In this document: piece after piece, positions 39,579-49,233 of the stretch
Position numbering within the stretch: position 1 is the stretch's first letter
Layout: every line of letters begins with the position of its first letter
Assembly (NCBI GenBank): GCA_016808115.1
Contig: JAEQBH010005297.1
Span: 112,238 to 176,237 of the forward strand
Reading direction: 5' to 3'
DNA: 64,000 nt
Source: Tetrastigma voinierianum
Taxonomy: Eukaryota > Streptophyta > Magnoliopsida > Vitales > Vitaceae
Program-made: the position numbers and the translations under genes
The notes under the pieces: model-generated
What the model saw: the letters and a program-made list of their open reading frames with translations, nothing else
Told to the model about the DNA's origin: nothing
Databases searched by the model: none

Positions 39579-40400
39579 AGATCAACCCTCGATCAGAGCA
39601 ATGACTGAGTCCCCAAGCAGATGAGGGCTCGGTTTTAGCCCCATTGTCCGCCTAAGGGAAATCGAAAGCAAGGCAAGATCGAAACAAGTGCTCTGGAGGG
39701 CACGCAGCGTGGAGCCAAGCACCCACATGAGGGAAGGCGGCAAGTAATCCGGGTTAGACGCAGCCAGGCCTGCCACAAAGACTTACGGGCCAGAGGCGCC
39801 CTCGGGACGGGCACCTGAGGCAACCACCATGTCGAATTTCACAAATATACGTGGCAGTAGAGAGCTCAAGCAAAGAAGCTTCCTAATCCTCCGGGGTGCA
39901 ACATGATCTACACCCTTGTTGAGTTCCAAGCAGAAGGACCTCAGTGGCGAAAGACTCCCGTGCCGAAGGACTCCTACCGCGTGAAAGACCTCAGCGGTCG
40001 ACTCCTGTGTTAGAAGGACTCCCACGTGGCGACTCCAGAGGAAAGACTCCTAGCCTACACCCCACTCCTTGAATTCCTCAGGCCGTGCATGTGGAGTCTG
40101 GGTCTCACTCAGACTCAGCGAGTAGCGATCAAGGCTGGGTCATTTCTGATTGAAGACCAGAATTGGGAGTGTATTCCTTAGTTTGTTATCGTACTAGACT
40201 CTCCGCCCGAGCATCCATATGCGCGGCCTCATGTGCTCCACTCTGCTAACGGCTGCATCGTGAGTTCGATCCACGTAAAGCATGTAGCATCCCAAGACGT
40301 GGAGCCTCAGAAGATTGTCTCAGATTCAGTAGCAAATAAAATACCAATGGGGAGTGCCTCAGTTCTCAGGTTCGGCAGACCGTTATGATCGGTACGCCGC
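39579..40400 (+). repeat. 5' LTR of element 1 (LTR A)
   Basis: Homologous along its length to 42271-43090, 56665-57340, 61357-62175 and 63452-64000. Shared landmarks are GGAAATCGAAAG, ACAAGTGCTCTGGAG, a TATA-like word at 39843-39850, AAGCTTCCTAATCC, a run of GACTCC-containing short repeats at 39930-40054, and the late word AGCATCCCAAGACGTGGAGCC. The 3' edge is approximate. Confidence 0.8.
39930..40054 (+). repeat. GACTCC short-repeat cluster in LTR A
   Basis: At least six imperfect copies of GAAGGACTCC or GAAAGACTCC follow one another at irregular spacing of about 15-25 bp. Equivalent clusters lie in the other four LTRs, so this is a family feature. It lies downstream of the TATA-like word, where the R/U5 region would be. 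Confidence 0.75.
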
Positions 40401-40599
40401 CACGGCTTCCGTAGGCGCCAGACACGACCGTAAAGAGGCGTGGTGACAGATAAACATCGAGTCACCACGGCACGAGATGATCGTTGATGCGTCGCGTGAG
40501 TGAAGTAGTGGGTGATGAGGCGAGGTAGCACGCAAGTGTCCAGCTTCGACGCGAGACACAAAGAATCGAGGCGAACGCCATCTCTTCGACTAAATCGCA

Positions 40600-41575
40600 G
40601 ATGTCAGCCCCGCTGACTACTGCGGAATCGATGGAGACTCATGAGAAGGTCGTTGAGGAACAGATAGAGACAATCCATGACCGACGCGGACTATGACCGA
40701 CGCGGCAGATCGAGGAGCTCCAGACCGACGTATCTCTAGAGGGGGATTTGGTCGCCAAGCGAGCAAATGTGCGGCACACCACCGGCCGCGTAGATCCGCC
40801 TCCCCGTAAAGGTGCGAGTATTCAGCCCAAGCTCGTGGCGCCGCTGAACACAAAGCGACTGAGAACTTCCTCCCGACATGGGAGCAACACTTCATCACGG
40901 CCGAACGGCGGCTAACAAGCAACGCATAACCACTATGTATTCGATAGGTGATGCAATTGTATGACCAAACGAGCGACGATGTCGGGCCACACGACCAAAG
41001 ACTGGCGAGTCGAGTGATCTTGAAAATGAGCCGGGCAGATCATTTTTACTCCACAAACACAAATATGGATGCTACGAGGAGCCTCGCTGAAACCGGCGAC
41101 GGCTCGGGCCGAGATCGCGGAGCAGCTTAGCCTGCTGATCCCGGACATCGGGCGACATGCACCGGCCATAAGCCGCATGCCCCGCTGTCCGGCCGTGCGA
41201 TTTCGGCTCAACCGAACTGAGCGGTGTCCAAGATCACTCACCATTATGCAAAGAATCAACTACCCATTCGACTAAAAGAGTGACTTCTCTACTCCCCACC
41301 AAAAGGTGCGCTTAACAAAGAGTCGAGAATAGAAACTGGAGTGCAAAGACCCCCAAGAGTCGAGGCAAGGGGTCGTGAAGAAAACGCAGATACGCAGCAA
41401 AGCGAGGCGGGACTTCTCACAAACTACCGTGCCGCTTCTGTTGCTTTATCTCGTGACGGGCCACATCGAGCAGTGGATCGCCTCAAAGAAGGAGGCTTCC
41501 AATGACTCATGTACCTAAGACTATGTGTGGAAGATAGCGAGGGGGTAGGTCCCTACAAGAGCCAACCTCGAGTTG
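40600..41575 (+). pseudogene. Element 1 gag remnant with zinc knuckle
   Basis: Broken by stops and frameshifts. The segment around 40850-40915 carries a gag-like peptide (ENFLPTWEQHF) and parallels the gag start of element 3. A zinc-knuckle trace reading CFI-C-DGPHR in shifting frames lies at 41441-41500; the same motif is in element 2 at 58384-58436. Gag proteins of this group form the virus-like particle. Homology to element 2 is lost shortly after 41575, which marks the deletion. Confidence 0.65.
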
Positions 41576-41689
41576 CGAATACACGCAGCTTTAGCACCGG
41601 CTAAGGATCGATGTAAAGTACTCAAACCTCCAAATGATGTACGCCTTCGATTTCCATTTGCTACCGGCACCCGACGTAGGGGCTGCGGA

Positions 41690-42250
41690 GCCCAATCAGA
41701 TATGTTTGCAAGTCTCACAAGATTTGCTTCGATTTAAGCGTGAGACAAACGCAAAAGAAGGGCAAGTAGACGCATGGAAGAAAGTGGCGACAAAGGCAGA
41801 GACTAATTGAAAGGCGTGGAAATGGTTCGTTGAGCTGCAACCCCTCGTATCCGGAAGCAAAGATCGATATGCGCCTGCAGAGGTTTGATTCCGAAATATG
41901 ATGGACCCTTTCAAGTCAGGAGGCCGTGCCTCGAATGTGGCCTACAAACCAAAGCTACCAGAGGTTTGGTTTCACCCGACACACCCATGTAATCTTCTCA
42001 AGTCTTATCATAGTGATCCTAGTCCCATTTAGTGCAAGTTAGCTTAAACCTCGCCTACTGTTAGAGTCGAGTTCAGAAAGAGATGGCAAGCATCCCCGCA
42101 GGATAGGGAAGACGGGAACTCAAAGAACAGGGCGTAATCCCATTACTTAATTCATCGAAGGGGACGCCCGTCGCCGAGGCAGCCGGTGCGATACATTACG
42201 GCGTCAAGATCGATCCTGAGTACGCTACGGCCAAGCCACGCAGGATGTTG
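41690..42250 (+). pseudogene. Element 1 integrase C-terminus and chromodomain-like tail
   Basis: KYDGPF (41894-41911) is the GPY/F motif of chromovirus integrases. It is followed by the conserved HP-F-V--LK context (41965-42000, degraded) and a tail around 42100-42240 equivalent to the W-K-G-T-P chromodomain-like segment of element 2. Such tails direct integration towards modified chromatin. The catalytic integrase core is missing, and stops interrupt every frame. Confidence 0.7.
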
Positions 42251-42270
42251 AATACCTTCTAGCGAGGAGG

Positions 42271-43090
42271 CTTACGCCCCTCCACTGACATAACACGAAT
42301 CCGCGGCGTACGAGGGCGCCGCCTTTGGCTCCGCGGTCTGGCGGCGGGAAATCGAAAGTACAAGAAGGCGAAATAAGTGCAGCCGAAGGCACGCGCGGAG
42401 CTGGGCACGCAAGATGAGGGCGCGCGTAATCCGCTAAGACGGTAAAAGTGGTCGCCACGCACTCACCCGGCCAGAGGGTGCCCTGGGGAGGGCATTTGAG
42501 GCAAACCCGACCGGGCCATGGGAAAGATCGGGCCATTGAGGAGCAGCAGAGCCTCGGGCGGTAAGCTTCCTAATCCGGTGGAACAAAAGATTCCTACAAA
42601 TTTTAAGGAGTACTGCTGTGAAGACTCCCTAAAGGATGACTCCTACTCCTAAAGTGAAAGACACCCTGAAGTAGCTGTTCCCGATCGAAAGACTTTTAGC
42701 GGAAAGACTCTAAAGGAGGACTCCTACTCCTTTGTAGGATTCAGGTGGCTTTGTAGCGGGGGAGTTTCATTCAACCAGACTCCTGTGAGCTGGCGATCAG
42801 ATTGCTTTCTCAAGTAGCACTAGAGTTGTAGTAGACTCAGTCATTATCAGACTAGGATTGCCCTTTAGCATCCTTTATAAAGTGGTCTCATATGCCCACT
42901 TGGCGCACCCATGCATGTGAGTCGGGATCCGCCGTAAGATGCAGCATCCCGAAGACAGCCTCGCAGCATTTGTCTCAGATTTAGCAATGCTAATAAAATA
43001 TTAGCGAGAGTCTGTAAAGCTCTGCTTCGAGAGAATCAGGAGTTGAGAAGGTCGGCCTGAAGAGATCTTAAAGCGCGCACACGGTACCCA
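42271..43090 (+). repeat. 3' LTR of element 1 (LTR B)
   Basis: Matches LTR A and the other family LTRs. It is preceded by a purine-rich tract at 42261-42270 (AGCGAGGAGG), the likely polypurine primer site. It has a GACTCC repeat cluster at 42619-42725 and ends with AGCATCCCGAAGAC and TAATAAAATATTAG. The TATA-like word seen in the other LTRs is lost. Confidence 0.8.
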
Positions 43091-43448
43091 AAAGATACGT
43101 GACACTCGTCTAGTGTGTATGCCTGTGACACGTGATCTCTACTTAGTGCCTCAGATACTTGGCCCTGGGCCACAGCCAACACAGCGCCCAGGCAAGATGC
43201 CCCGCTTAACGATGCCTAGACACCGATGACTCACCAGTGTGCGCCTAGACACCTGCCTCACCCTACATGATTACGACTGAGACAGCGTCAGTTTCTACCA
43301 ATAAGATGCCTAAACACGATGCTCTACTAAATAAGAAGCCTAGTAATCGCGCCCTCGCCTAATGCCATGCCTAGCCACTTCGCATCACCGAATATTTAAG
43401 CCTAGCCACGGCAGCATCGCCCTGGGTCATGCCTAGCCACGGCATCAA
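43091..43448 (-). repeat. Inverted satellite remnant (block 2b)
   Basis: Satellite words (GCCTGTGACACGTGATCTC, GATGCCTAGACACCGATGAC, CATGCCTAGCCACGG) in the same orientation as block 2. This is the right flank of element 1 and the right end of the inverted array. Confidence 0.85.
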
Positions 43449-43508
43449 CCTTACAAAAAGGCTGGTCGTCTACTCAGAGCGTTGTGGCGTCCGGGGCTTT
43501 TTGTAAGG
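43449..43508. other. Perfect 12-bp stem inverted repeat at the array edge
   Basis: CCTTACAAAAAG at 43449-43460 is exactly complementary to CTTTTTGTAAGG at 43497-43508, leaving a 36-nt loop. It lies at the boundary between the inverted satellite and element 3. It may be a breakpoint scar or a terminal structure of a lost insertion. Confidence 0.7.
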
Positions 43509-43720
43509 TCGCTGGTTGCGGTATTCACGCGCCGTAGCGTGAGCAATTCTCAGAAGGTGCTTGGTTAATGAAGAGCAAGCTGGCCGGTGACCCATAGAAA
43601 TTTCGCGCTCGTGGTTACGACATGTATTTCCAATGTATTTGGGTAAGGTTGTCTAAGAGGAGTCTTAGAATCGCGCACCGAGATAGAAACGACAATGGAT
43701 TTTTCGGTGTGACAGCTGGT
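43509..43720 (+). other. Unassigned, possibly the end of the element 3 5' LTR or leader
   Basis: This sequence lies directly upstream of a primer-binding-site-like word, so it could be the tail of a 5' LTR. I cannot align it with the sequence after 48256, where the 3' LTR starts, so the assignment rests on position only. Confidence 0.3.
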
Positions 43721-43870
43721 ATCGCATCACGTAAATTTTGTCGTTGCGGTTCGCTTATTGTTTAGATTGAACAGACGGGTAAGGTTGTCTAAGAGGAGTC
43801 TTGTAACCGCCGCACTGATGTAAATCGAGCAGTCGGATTTTTTTTGCGTGATGGCTGTACAGCTCAGAAA
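43638..43870 (+). repeat. Imperfect tandem duplication of about 139 bp
   Basis: GGTAAGGTTGTCTAAGAGGA at about 43641 recurs at about 43780. A similar downstream series follows each time: a CGCAC word, GATTTTT and GTG-TGGCTG. The first copy contains the TGGTATCGCATCACG word, and the second has a degraded equivalent. Confidence 0.65.
43721..43735 (+). promoter_or_regulatory. Candidate primer-binding site of element 3
   Basis: TGGTATCGCATCACG begins with the seven bases complementary to the 3' end of plant initiator tRNA-Met (TGGTATCAGAGC is typical). The same 15-base word sits at the 5' LTR end of element 4 (50346-50360). Only the first seven bases match the tRNA. Confidence 0.5.
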
Positions 43871-44049
43871 TATCGTGAGACCTTAAGGAGAGGGGCGAAA
43901 GACGCTGAACACCATTGGTTGAGAATGCCTCAGCCAGGAGGGCAACGGGCTGTGGTGCATCTACGCGAATGATGCTGCACCAACACCACTGTCAATTAAT
44001 GAGGAATTTGTCGGGAAAAGATAAGGAACCCGAGGGGCCGCTTCAAAAT

Positions 44050-44640
44050 TGGGAGAGGACAGAGGTCCAAATCGTAATCCCCGTTTAAGACGCGCGCCCT
44101 CAAGAAAGAGATTCGCAAGCCTTCTCAGACGGATGCCCCTCCCAGTCGGGCATGTTCCAACTAAAGATTCAATGGGAATCGAATGCAAAGGCGCTGAGAA
44201 CTTCCTTCGGACATGGAGCGCTTTAGGTCGCCATGACCCCGATGGTGAGAAAGTGGCGAGGCAATTAAAATGCACTTCCTGATGCTAAGTTATGAAAGTG
44301 ACCGGTGAGGATGACAAAGAGTTCCAGCCTGGGATCGCAACTCGGGAGACTCTTAAGAAGGAGAGATCAAAGATTTCAATCTCTTCCCAATAATGTTTCA
44401 TGGATGGTACTGAGTCATCGGTTACCAAACGCATGAACCGTGAGGGGTTACGCTGGCTAGATTTCGGGGCTCGATGCTTGACATCAAAATATGTCCTGAT
44501 GATGACAAGCTATTCACCCCTATGTTCGTCGTCAGATGGCTTAAATCGAATTAAGTGAGATGTGGAGTCCGATCTCCGACCGCTATGGCAACGACCAACT
44601 GTCTGTAGACTAAATCGTAGTTTGCGCCACTCCTATCCAA
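44050..44640 (+). pseudogene. Element 3 gag remnant
   Basis: A frame at 44049-44279 contains KGAENFLRTW, a typical chromovirus gag segment. Further fragments in changing frames read LDIK-CPDDDKLF (about 44472-44515) and TAMATTNCL (about 44581-44606), which match the usual order of the capsid part. The RNA-binding zinc knuckle is not visible. The product would be the particle structural protein. Confidence 0.7.
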
Positions 44641-44929
44641 AGAAGTGCAAGCCGTAGGGAAACAAGAAAAATTGGAGTGTGAAGAATCACAAGAAGGCAA
44701 GATGGAAGAACTGGGCGGGAAGGCCATTTGGGAACATGGTCGTAGTCACCAAACCCATCAGAAGCGGTGGCAAGACTCCGGGCGTACCCTCCGAACGTGC
44801 TTCATTGGCATGTTTCATCTACGCGCCACCCCCATAAAGGCTTCCGTGATCGCCTGCAGGGAAGCTTTCACCGTCACCGATGACAAGGCCACCCCGATTC
44901 AATGAGGCGGTCCTTCAAGAGTCAATCCT

Positions 44930-45310
44930 CCCATAACTTTAATGTGATATGGGTCGTACCACCGCCCAAAGTCCTCGATGTTCGTAGGAAACTCGTAACA
45001 CTCGGGCCAAAGTTATGGTGGATACGGGCGTGACCCACAATTTGCACTAACGAGAATCAAAGACTAGGTCTCAACCCGATAAGACACAATGCATCAAGTC
45101 GGAATAGTAAGGCCGTGAAGATCTGTGGAGTTGCTGTTAGAATGCACAGCATTGGCAGTCCGCAAGTGGAAGGGTAAATGTAACTATTATGTCCTTCGAT
45201 GATTTTGACTTAATTTCGTGTGAATCGTTTTTAAAAGCCAAGGTGGCCTGCGCATACCCTCGAGGACTAATGTTTTGAAGAAAATGCCATGCTTTGTGCA
45301 AAGCAAGACA
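44930..45310 (+). pseudogene. Element 3 aspartic protease remnant
   Basis: MVDTGVTHN at 45015-45041 holds the catalytic D-T-G triad and the following T-HN of plant Ty3/gypsy proteases. Downstream, VMSFDDFDLI (about 45189-45218) and FLKAKVA (about 45231-45250) match the conserved second half. Frames change between the parts. The enzyme would cut the gag-pol polyprotein. Confidence 0.8.
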
Positions 45311-45419
45311 GAAGGCAAAGAGTAGCGCCAGCAACCGTAATTCGTTGTCCGCCATTCAATTGGCGCTCGTCAGGTGGCCGCAAACAGCGGTGTTGCCGCA
45401 TCAAGCTGAAATAAAAGAG

Positions 45420-46200
45420 GGACGTGCATCAGGAGGTCCTGCACTCGATACCGGATTGCTACATGAATTTGCTGAAGGTGATGCCAAAAGAGGCTGCCCA
45501 AGGAGTCGCTTCACTTGGGCGCCCCATTGATCATCTGATTGAGTCGATCCCCCCGAGGTCCAAGCCCCTCAGATTGGCCCCTTACCGGATGTCCCCATCG
45601 AGTTGTCGGAATCGATACAACCTAAGGAGTTGTTGATTTGTGTCCGATCCGCCTTCCGAGCCCTCGTATACACCGGGTCAAGCTTTTTAAAAGCAGAAGG
45701 GTCGAGGACGTGCATCGATTACAAGGCTCGAACAAAGCAACTATAGTTAAGTACTCAATCCTAAGAATGAGCTATTTGACAAATTTTCTAAGGCCACTTA
45801 TTTCACAAAGCCGACCTTCAATCTGATATCAAGTGCGCATCAAGGTGGCGCATGAAGGGAAACAACTCGTGGTAACTCGAGCATGGGCATACAAGTTTCG
45901 TAATGCCGTTGACTCACACGCCCCTAAGAACCTTTTTGTAATCTTATGAATGATGTCATTTTTTTTATTATATCGATGCTTGTTGCAGGTATCTCTCGAT
46001 GACATTATTGGCAAATACCTTCGAGAGCATGAAAAGCATTTGAGTTTAGTGTTTCAGAAACTGAGGGAAAACATACTCTTTGTAAAAAAGGAAGTGAGTT
46101 TGCAGAGGCAGCATCACCTTCCTAGTGGCACACAAGACGTGAGGGCCTAATCGAGATGGATGAGAATAAGGTTCGTGAATCGTGAATGGTCGGTTATCAA
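45420..46200 (+). pseudogene. Element 3 reverse transcriptase remnant
   Basis: It begins with the linker VMPKEAAQG … IDHLIESIPP … LAPYRMSP (45478-45600), the standard entry to chromovirus reverse transcriptase. CIDY and YFTK-type fragments follow near 45714 and 45797. FCNLMNDV lies near 45931-45955. VSLDDIIG at 45989-46012 is the catalytic box, with Y replaced by S before the two aspartates. EHEKHLSLVFQKLRENILFVKKE (split by neither stop nor shift) lies at 46027-46095. Indels break the frame between blocks. Confidence 0.88.
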
Positions 46201-46299
46201 AACCGAAAGAATCGTCATTTCTGTTAGCTAATTACTACAAACGGCCATAAAGGGTACTCAAAGATGGTGGTTTCACGATTTGTCAAGAAAGATCGAAAT

Positions 46300-46800
46300 C
46301 GAATGGAGCCTAAGTGTCAAGTAGCCTTTGATGAGTCAGAACAATGTCCCAGAGCCGCCCTTCGGGTCGCCTAACCTCGGAGTCGCCATTTGAAGTACAA
46401 AACAGATGCCTGATAGGAGCTGGCGAGTCCTAGTGCGTGAAGAACACCCACGCTTTGAAAGCGTGAAGTCAATGGTCCCGAGCAACTAGACAAAGACATA
46501 CGGGGGCTGGTCGACCGCCGTGATTCATCAGCTCGCAGCACGGCGTGATTACTTTGCCGGGTGCCATGTTCGTGGTGGTCACCGATACATCGTGGTTAAC
46601 ACCTTCTTCATTTCTCAAGAAGCCAGTGCCAGCGCTTCATATGGCAAGCACTAGCATATTTCAACTTTCGACCGTCGGTGATAGACCGGGAAAGCACAAC
46701 GTGGTAGCAGATACCTGGAGTCGCAAGGAGGTAATTGCTTACATTGCCGCTTCCGCCGGCCAGTCACCACGAAAGGATCGCGCATTATAGGTCGATGCGC
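46300..46800 (+). pseudogene. Element 3 RNase H and linker remnant
   Basis: Fragments resembling CQVAFD (46316-46333), PFEVQTD (46389-46410) and the frame MFVVVTDTSW (46566-46595) match the RNase H region that normally reads FEV-TDAS and FVVVTDN. GKHNVVAD at 46690-46713 is the conserved end of the tether just before integrase, followed by SRKEVIAYIAA. The frame is broken. The activity would remove RNA from the RNA-DNA hybrid. Confidence 0.8.
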
Positions 46801-46809
46801 AGTTAAGTG

Positions 46810-47660
46810 AGAAGTTGAGACAAAATAGGTTCGTGATATTCAATAGAAAGTATCGATGTAGGATGAGCCCTTGCTGTTAAGGGTGTTGTATGTCCCGAAA
46901 TAGGAAATCTTAGCGGAGTTACTAAGGGAGACCCATGATGACTAACGGGCAAAGCCATCCTCGGGGAAGAAAGGACTCCACTTTGTCAAGGAGTCCGACC
47001 ATCAGGGCTCAAGATGGGGGATGATATAAAAGTAAGATACACCGCCTAGTGTGCCAACTAGACAAGACGGAGAGAAAGAAGATCACGCCACGCAGTACCC
47101 ATACGGAGTGCTTCTCGGGAAAGACCCATGGATTTACCAAGTGATCTCCGTGATTTCATTGGCGGGTTTCCAAAGGTGAGTGATCATAAATCCATCTGTG
47201 ATTGTTGATCGGTTTTCTCAAAATACGCAGTTGTTCATACCGTGACTTAAGTATGTCCCGTGAAGAAGAAGCCAAACTATTTTTCAAGAATGTTAGCGAG
47301 ATACTTGGATCGTCAAAGACATTATCGCGATGTAGATGCCGTGATTCGCCAGTAAGTTTTCAAAGTGGAACCGTCTAAACTCTCGGCTAGAGTTAAAGTT
47401 CGGCTTAACAAATCACCTTAATACTGCATCACTGGCTAATGAGAGGGTGAATGGATTAATGGAAGAGTACCTCGAGGCATCTTTGTCAACAAAGATCACG
47501 TAAAAAACAAGCCATGATTTACTTCCTGATGCAAACGCCATACAATTTGTATAGGAGTCATCGATCTGGTGAGTCCTTTCTTGAAAGTTAGCCACAAGAT
47601 TTGCAAAACTAGGGTTGCCTTAGAGGTGTGCAAGAAGGGGCCTTCAAATTAGGCCCCTAA
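46810..47660 (+). pseudogene. Element 3 integrase remnant
   Basis: The zinc-binding part is visible as an HDD- … H segment near 46933-46960 and CQLDKTERKK at 47057-47086. Core blocks are DFIGGFPK (47152-47175), VDRFS (47203-47217), KLFFKNV (47274-47295), a degraded D-R-DSRF near 47336, and NERVN (47438-47452), which retains the catalytic glutamate context of QTERVN. EEYL follows at 47463. Frames shift several times. The enzyme would insert the cDNA into chromatin. Confidence 0.85.
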
Positions 47661-47699
47661 GCAGCCAATCGTCGGTCTCTCCTCGAACTCCTGTGATGA

Positions 47700-48240
47700 G
47701 ACGCTTGAGGAGGCCCGAGAGAGCTTAGAGAAAGCTGTCAGGAGGATGAAAAGTATGCTAACAGGAATCGCAGGCCGTTGGAGTTTCAAGTTGGTGATCA
47801 TGTGCTTTTGAAGCTAACGCCACAAATTTGGAAATAGGTCAGTAGCAAAGCAAGACAGAGAAGCCTTATTCCAAAGTATAATGGACCCTTTGAAGTATTG
47901 CAAAGGGTGGGACAAGTGGGCGATAGGTTGAATTCACAGATCATCAAGCTTCACCCCGACCTCTTAATGCGCTTTCCTAAAGTCAGACACAGATTCTGAC
48001 AAAGAAAGGTGCAGAGATCTCGGTCTGGCCAAGCAGATGAAATACTTAATCACCAAGTTGAGTGTGACTCGATCATCGTAACACGGGGGCTAGCCTAAGA
48101 ACCGATACACCGATATTAGTGAAGTGGAAAAAGAAGGAAATTTTAGAGGATACATGGGAGAGAGATGTGACTCTGTGGCAGTTTGAGAAGCAGGTGCCGG
48201 AGTACCTCAAGAACAAGTCGATAAGGGCGTCGACATCAGC
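47700..48240 (+). pseudogene. Element 3 integrase C-terminus and chromodomain
   Basis: A KYNGPFEVLQRVGQVG reading at about 47875-47922 is the GPY/F module. SFTPTS/KLHPDLL follows near 47950. VKWKKKEILEDTWERD (48120-48167), then LWQFEKQVPEYL, is the chromodomain-like tail that recognises methylated histone H3 in this group. It lies just before the polypurine tract, as expected. Confidence 0.85.
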
Positions 48241-48241
48241 T

Positions 48242-48255
48242 AGAGGGGGTGGGTT
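48242..48255 (+). promoter_or_regulatory. Polypurine tract of element 3
   Basis: AGAGGGGGTGGGTT directly precedes TGTTAGCCCC at 48256, the expected TG start of the 3' LTR. This tract primes plus-strand DNA synthesis in LTR retrotransposons. Confidence 0.8.
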
Positions 48256-48994
48256 TGTTAGCCCCTCCCAAATCAGGACCCCACTAATGTGAGAGCGTGT
48301 CCATTGGTCGCCCTACGCCCATCGGGACTAGGGAGGAAGTCGGAAGGAATTAGTCGCCACCGGTCCGGATGTCCGCGTCTTCGGCGCAGACGCATAGTGC
48401 GGTGCGTAAAGCACCATGGCGTAGTGCTAGGCAAAGACATAGTGCCAAAGACATAGTGCGCAGCAAGAGCGCACGTGCGCAGGACGAGCGCCTCTGCTGC
48501 AGCCATGTCAGGCAGCGCAGTAAAGCAACGCACACAACAGGAGTGACGCCACACGCCGCAGTAGGCGCCGCGCAGACAGCCAGAAGAAGGACGCGGGTAC
48601 GCTGGGCAGTAAATGGGCGTGCCCCGCGCGATAGCGCCGCACAAGCAAATAAGCTGTGCCCAATAAGACAAAGAATGGCATTTGCCCAAATAAGATAACT
48701 AAATAGTATTGGTGTGGCAGACAAAATCATAGTTAAACGCATGCTAACGCAGAGACATAGCAACGCCTGTGCCTAATGCGATAGCGCAGACATAGATACG
48801 CCTGATACGGGCGGCAGCCGAAGCTTCGTGCCAAGGGCGTAGACATCAAGCAACTCGGGCCGAATACGAGATGGGGTTGAGACGGGTCAGCCACATGGGA
48901 GGGTGTAAACTCCATGGCCCAACACCGAATAGTCGCGATCATTTTAAGAGTCGCAAATAGCGGAATAATCATGGTCACGTTTTTGAAATGAGCT
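48256..48994 (+). repeat. 3' LTR start of element 3 and unresolved sequence before 18S
   Basis: The LTR opens with TGTTAGCCCCTCCC. Its 3' limit cannot be set because no 5' copy aligns. The CpG-rich middle contains a small tandem repeat with ACATAGTGC (48386-48465) and related AGACATAG words near 48752 and 48790. Part of this stretch could be rDNA external transcribed spacer, since 18S begins just after it. Confidence 0.5.
48386..48465 (+). repeat. Short tandem repeat around ACATAGTGC
   Basis: CGCATAGTGC, GGCGTAGTGC, GACATAGTGC and GACATAGTGC follow each other at spacings of about 16-35 bp. This lies between the element 3 polypurine tract and the 18S gene. Confidence 0.65.
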
Positions 48995-49233
48995 TGAGGG
49001 AATACGTAGACTTCACTGATAACCGTAGTAATTCTGGTGAGCTAATACGTGTAACAAAACCCCGACTTCGAAGGATGCATTTATTAGATAAAAGGTCGAC
49101 GCAGCTATGCCTCGCTGCTCTAATTTCCGATTCAAGATAACTCCGACCTGGATCGCGGAGGCCATCTTACCGATGACGCATCATCCAAATATCTCGCCCC
49201 ACTCAACTTTCGATGGTAGGATAAGGCTCATCA
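48995..49233 (+). rRNA. 18S rRNA gene relic, 5' part (before the insertion)
   Basis: ATAACCGTAGTAATTCT, GAGCTAATACGTG, CCCCGACTTC, GCATTTATTAGATAAAAGGT (49077-49095) and CAACTTTCGATGGTAGGATA (49204-49223) follow each other exactly as in plant 18S from about nt 140 to 320. The first 130 nt or so are too diverged to place or missing. The copy is interrupted at about 49233 by element 4 and continues at 53746. It is a probable pseudogene. Confidence 0.92.

Larger units (their letters stand above)
39579..43090 (+). mobile_element. Element 1: internally deleted Ty3/gypsy chromovirus
   Basis: Two related LTRs (39579-40400 and about 42271-43090) flank an internal region of only about 1.9 kb. The internal part matches the 5' and 3' thirds of element 2: gag with its zinc knuckle, then directly the C-terminal integrase, the GPY/F motif and the chromodomain-like tail. 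Protease, reverse transcriptase, RNase H and the integrase core are absent. Satellite of the same (inverted) orientation lies on both sides, so the element inserted into an existing array. No target-site duplication can be read at this divergence. The element cannot move on its own. Confidence 0.85.
43462..48995 (+). mobile_element. Element 3: degenerate Ty3/gypsy chromovirus, most complete pol in the window
   Basis: Remnants occur in canonical order: gag (44050-44640), aspartic protease (44930-45310), reverse transcriptase (45420-46200), RNase H (46300-46800), integrase (46810-47660), GPY/F and chromodomain-like tail (47700-48240), polypurine tract (48242-48255) and 3' LTR start (48256). Integrase after RNase H and the chromodomain tail define a chromovirus. 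Tekay- or Galadriel-type lineages are possible and I cannot separate them by eye. Stops and frameshifts break all frames. The 3' edge is uncertain because 18S sequence becomes recognisable only at about 48995. Confidence 0.85.

Noticed and set aside
43462..43720. Definite 5' LTR of element 3
   Set aside because: It does not align by eye with sequence after 48256, so only its position next to the primer site supports it.
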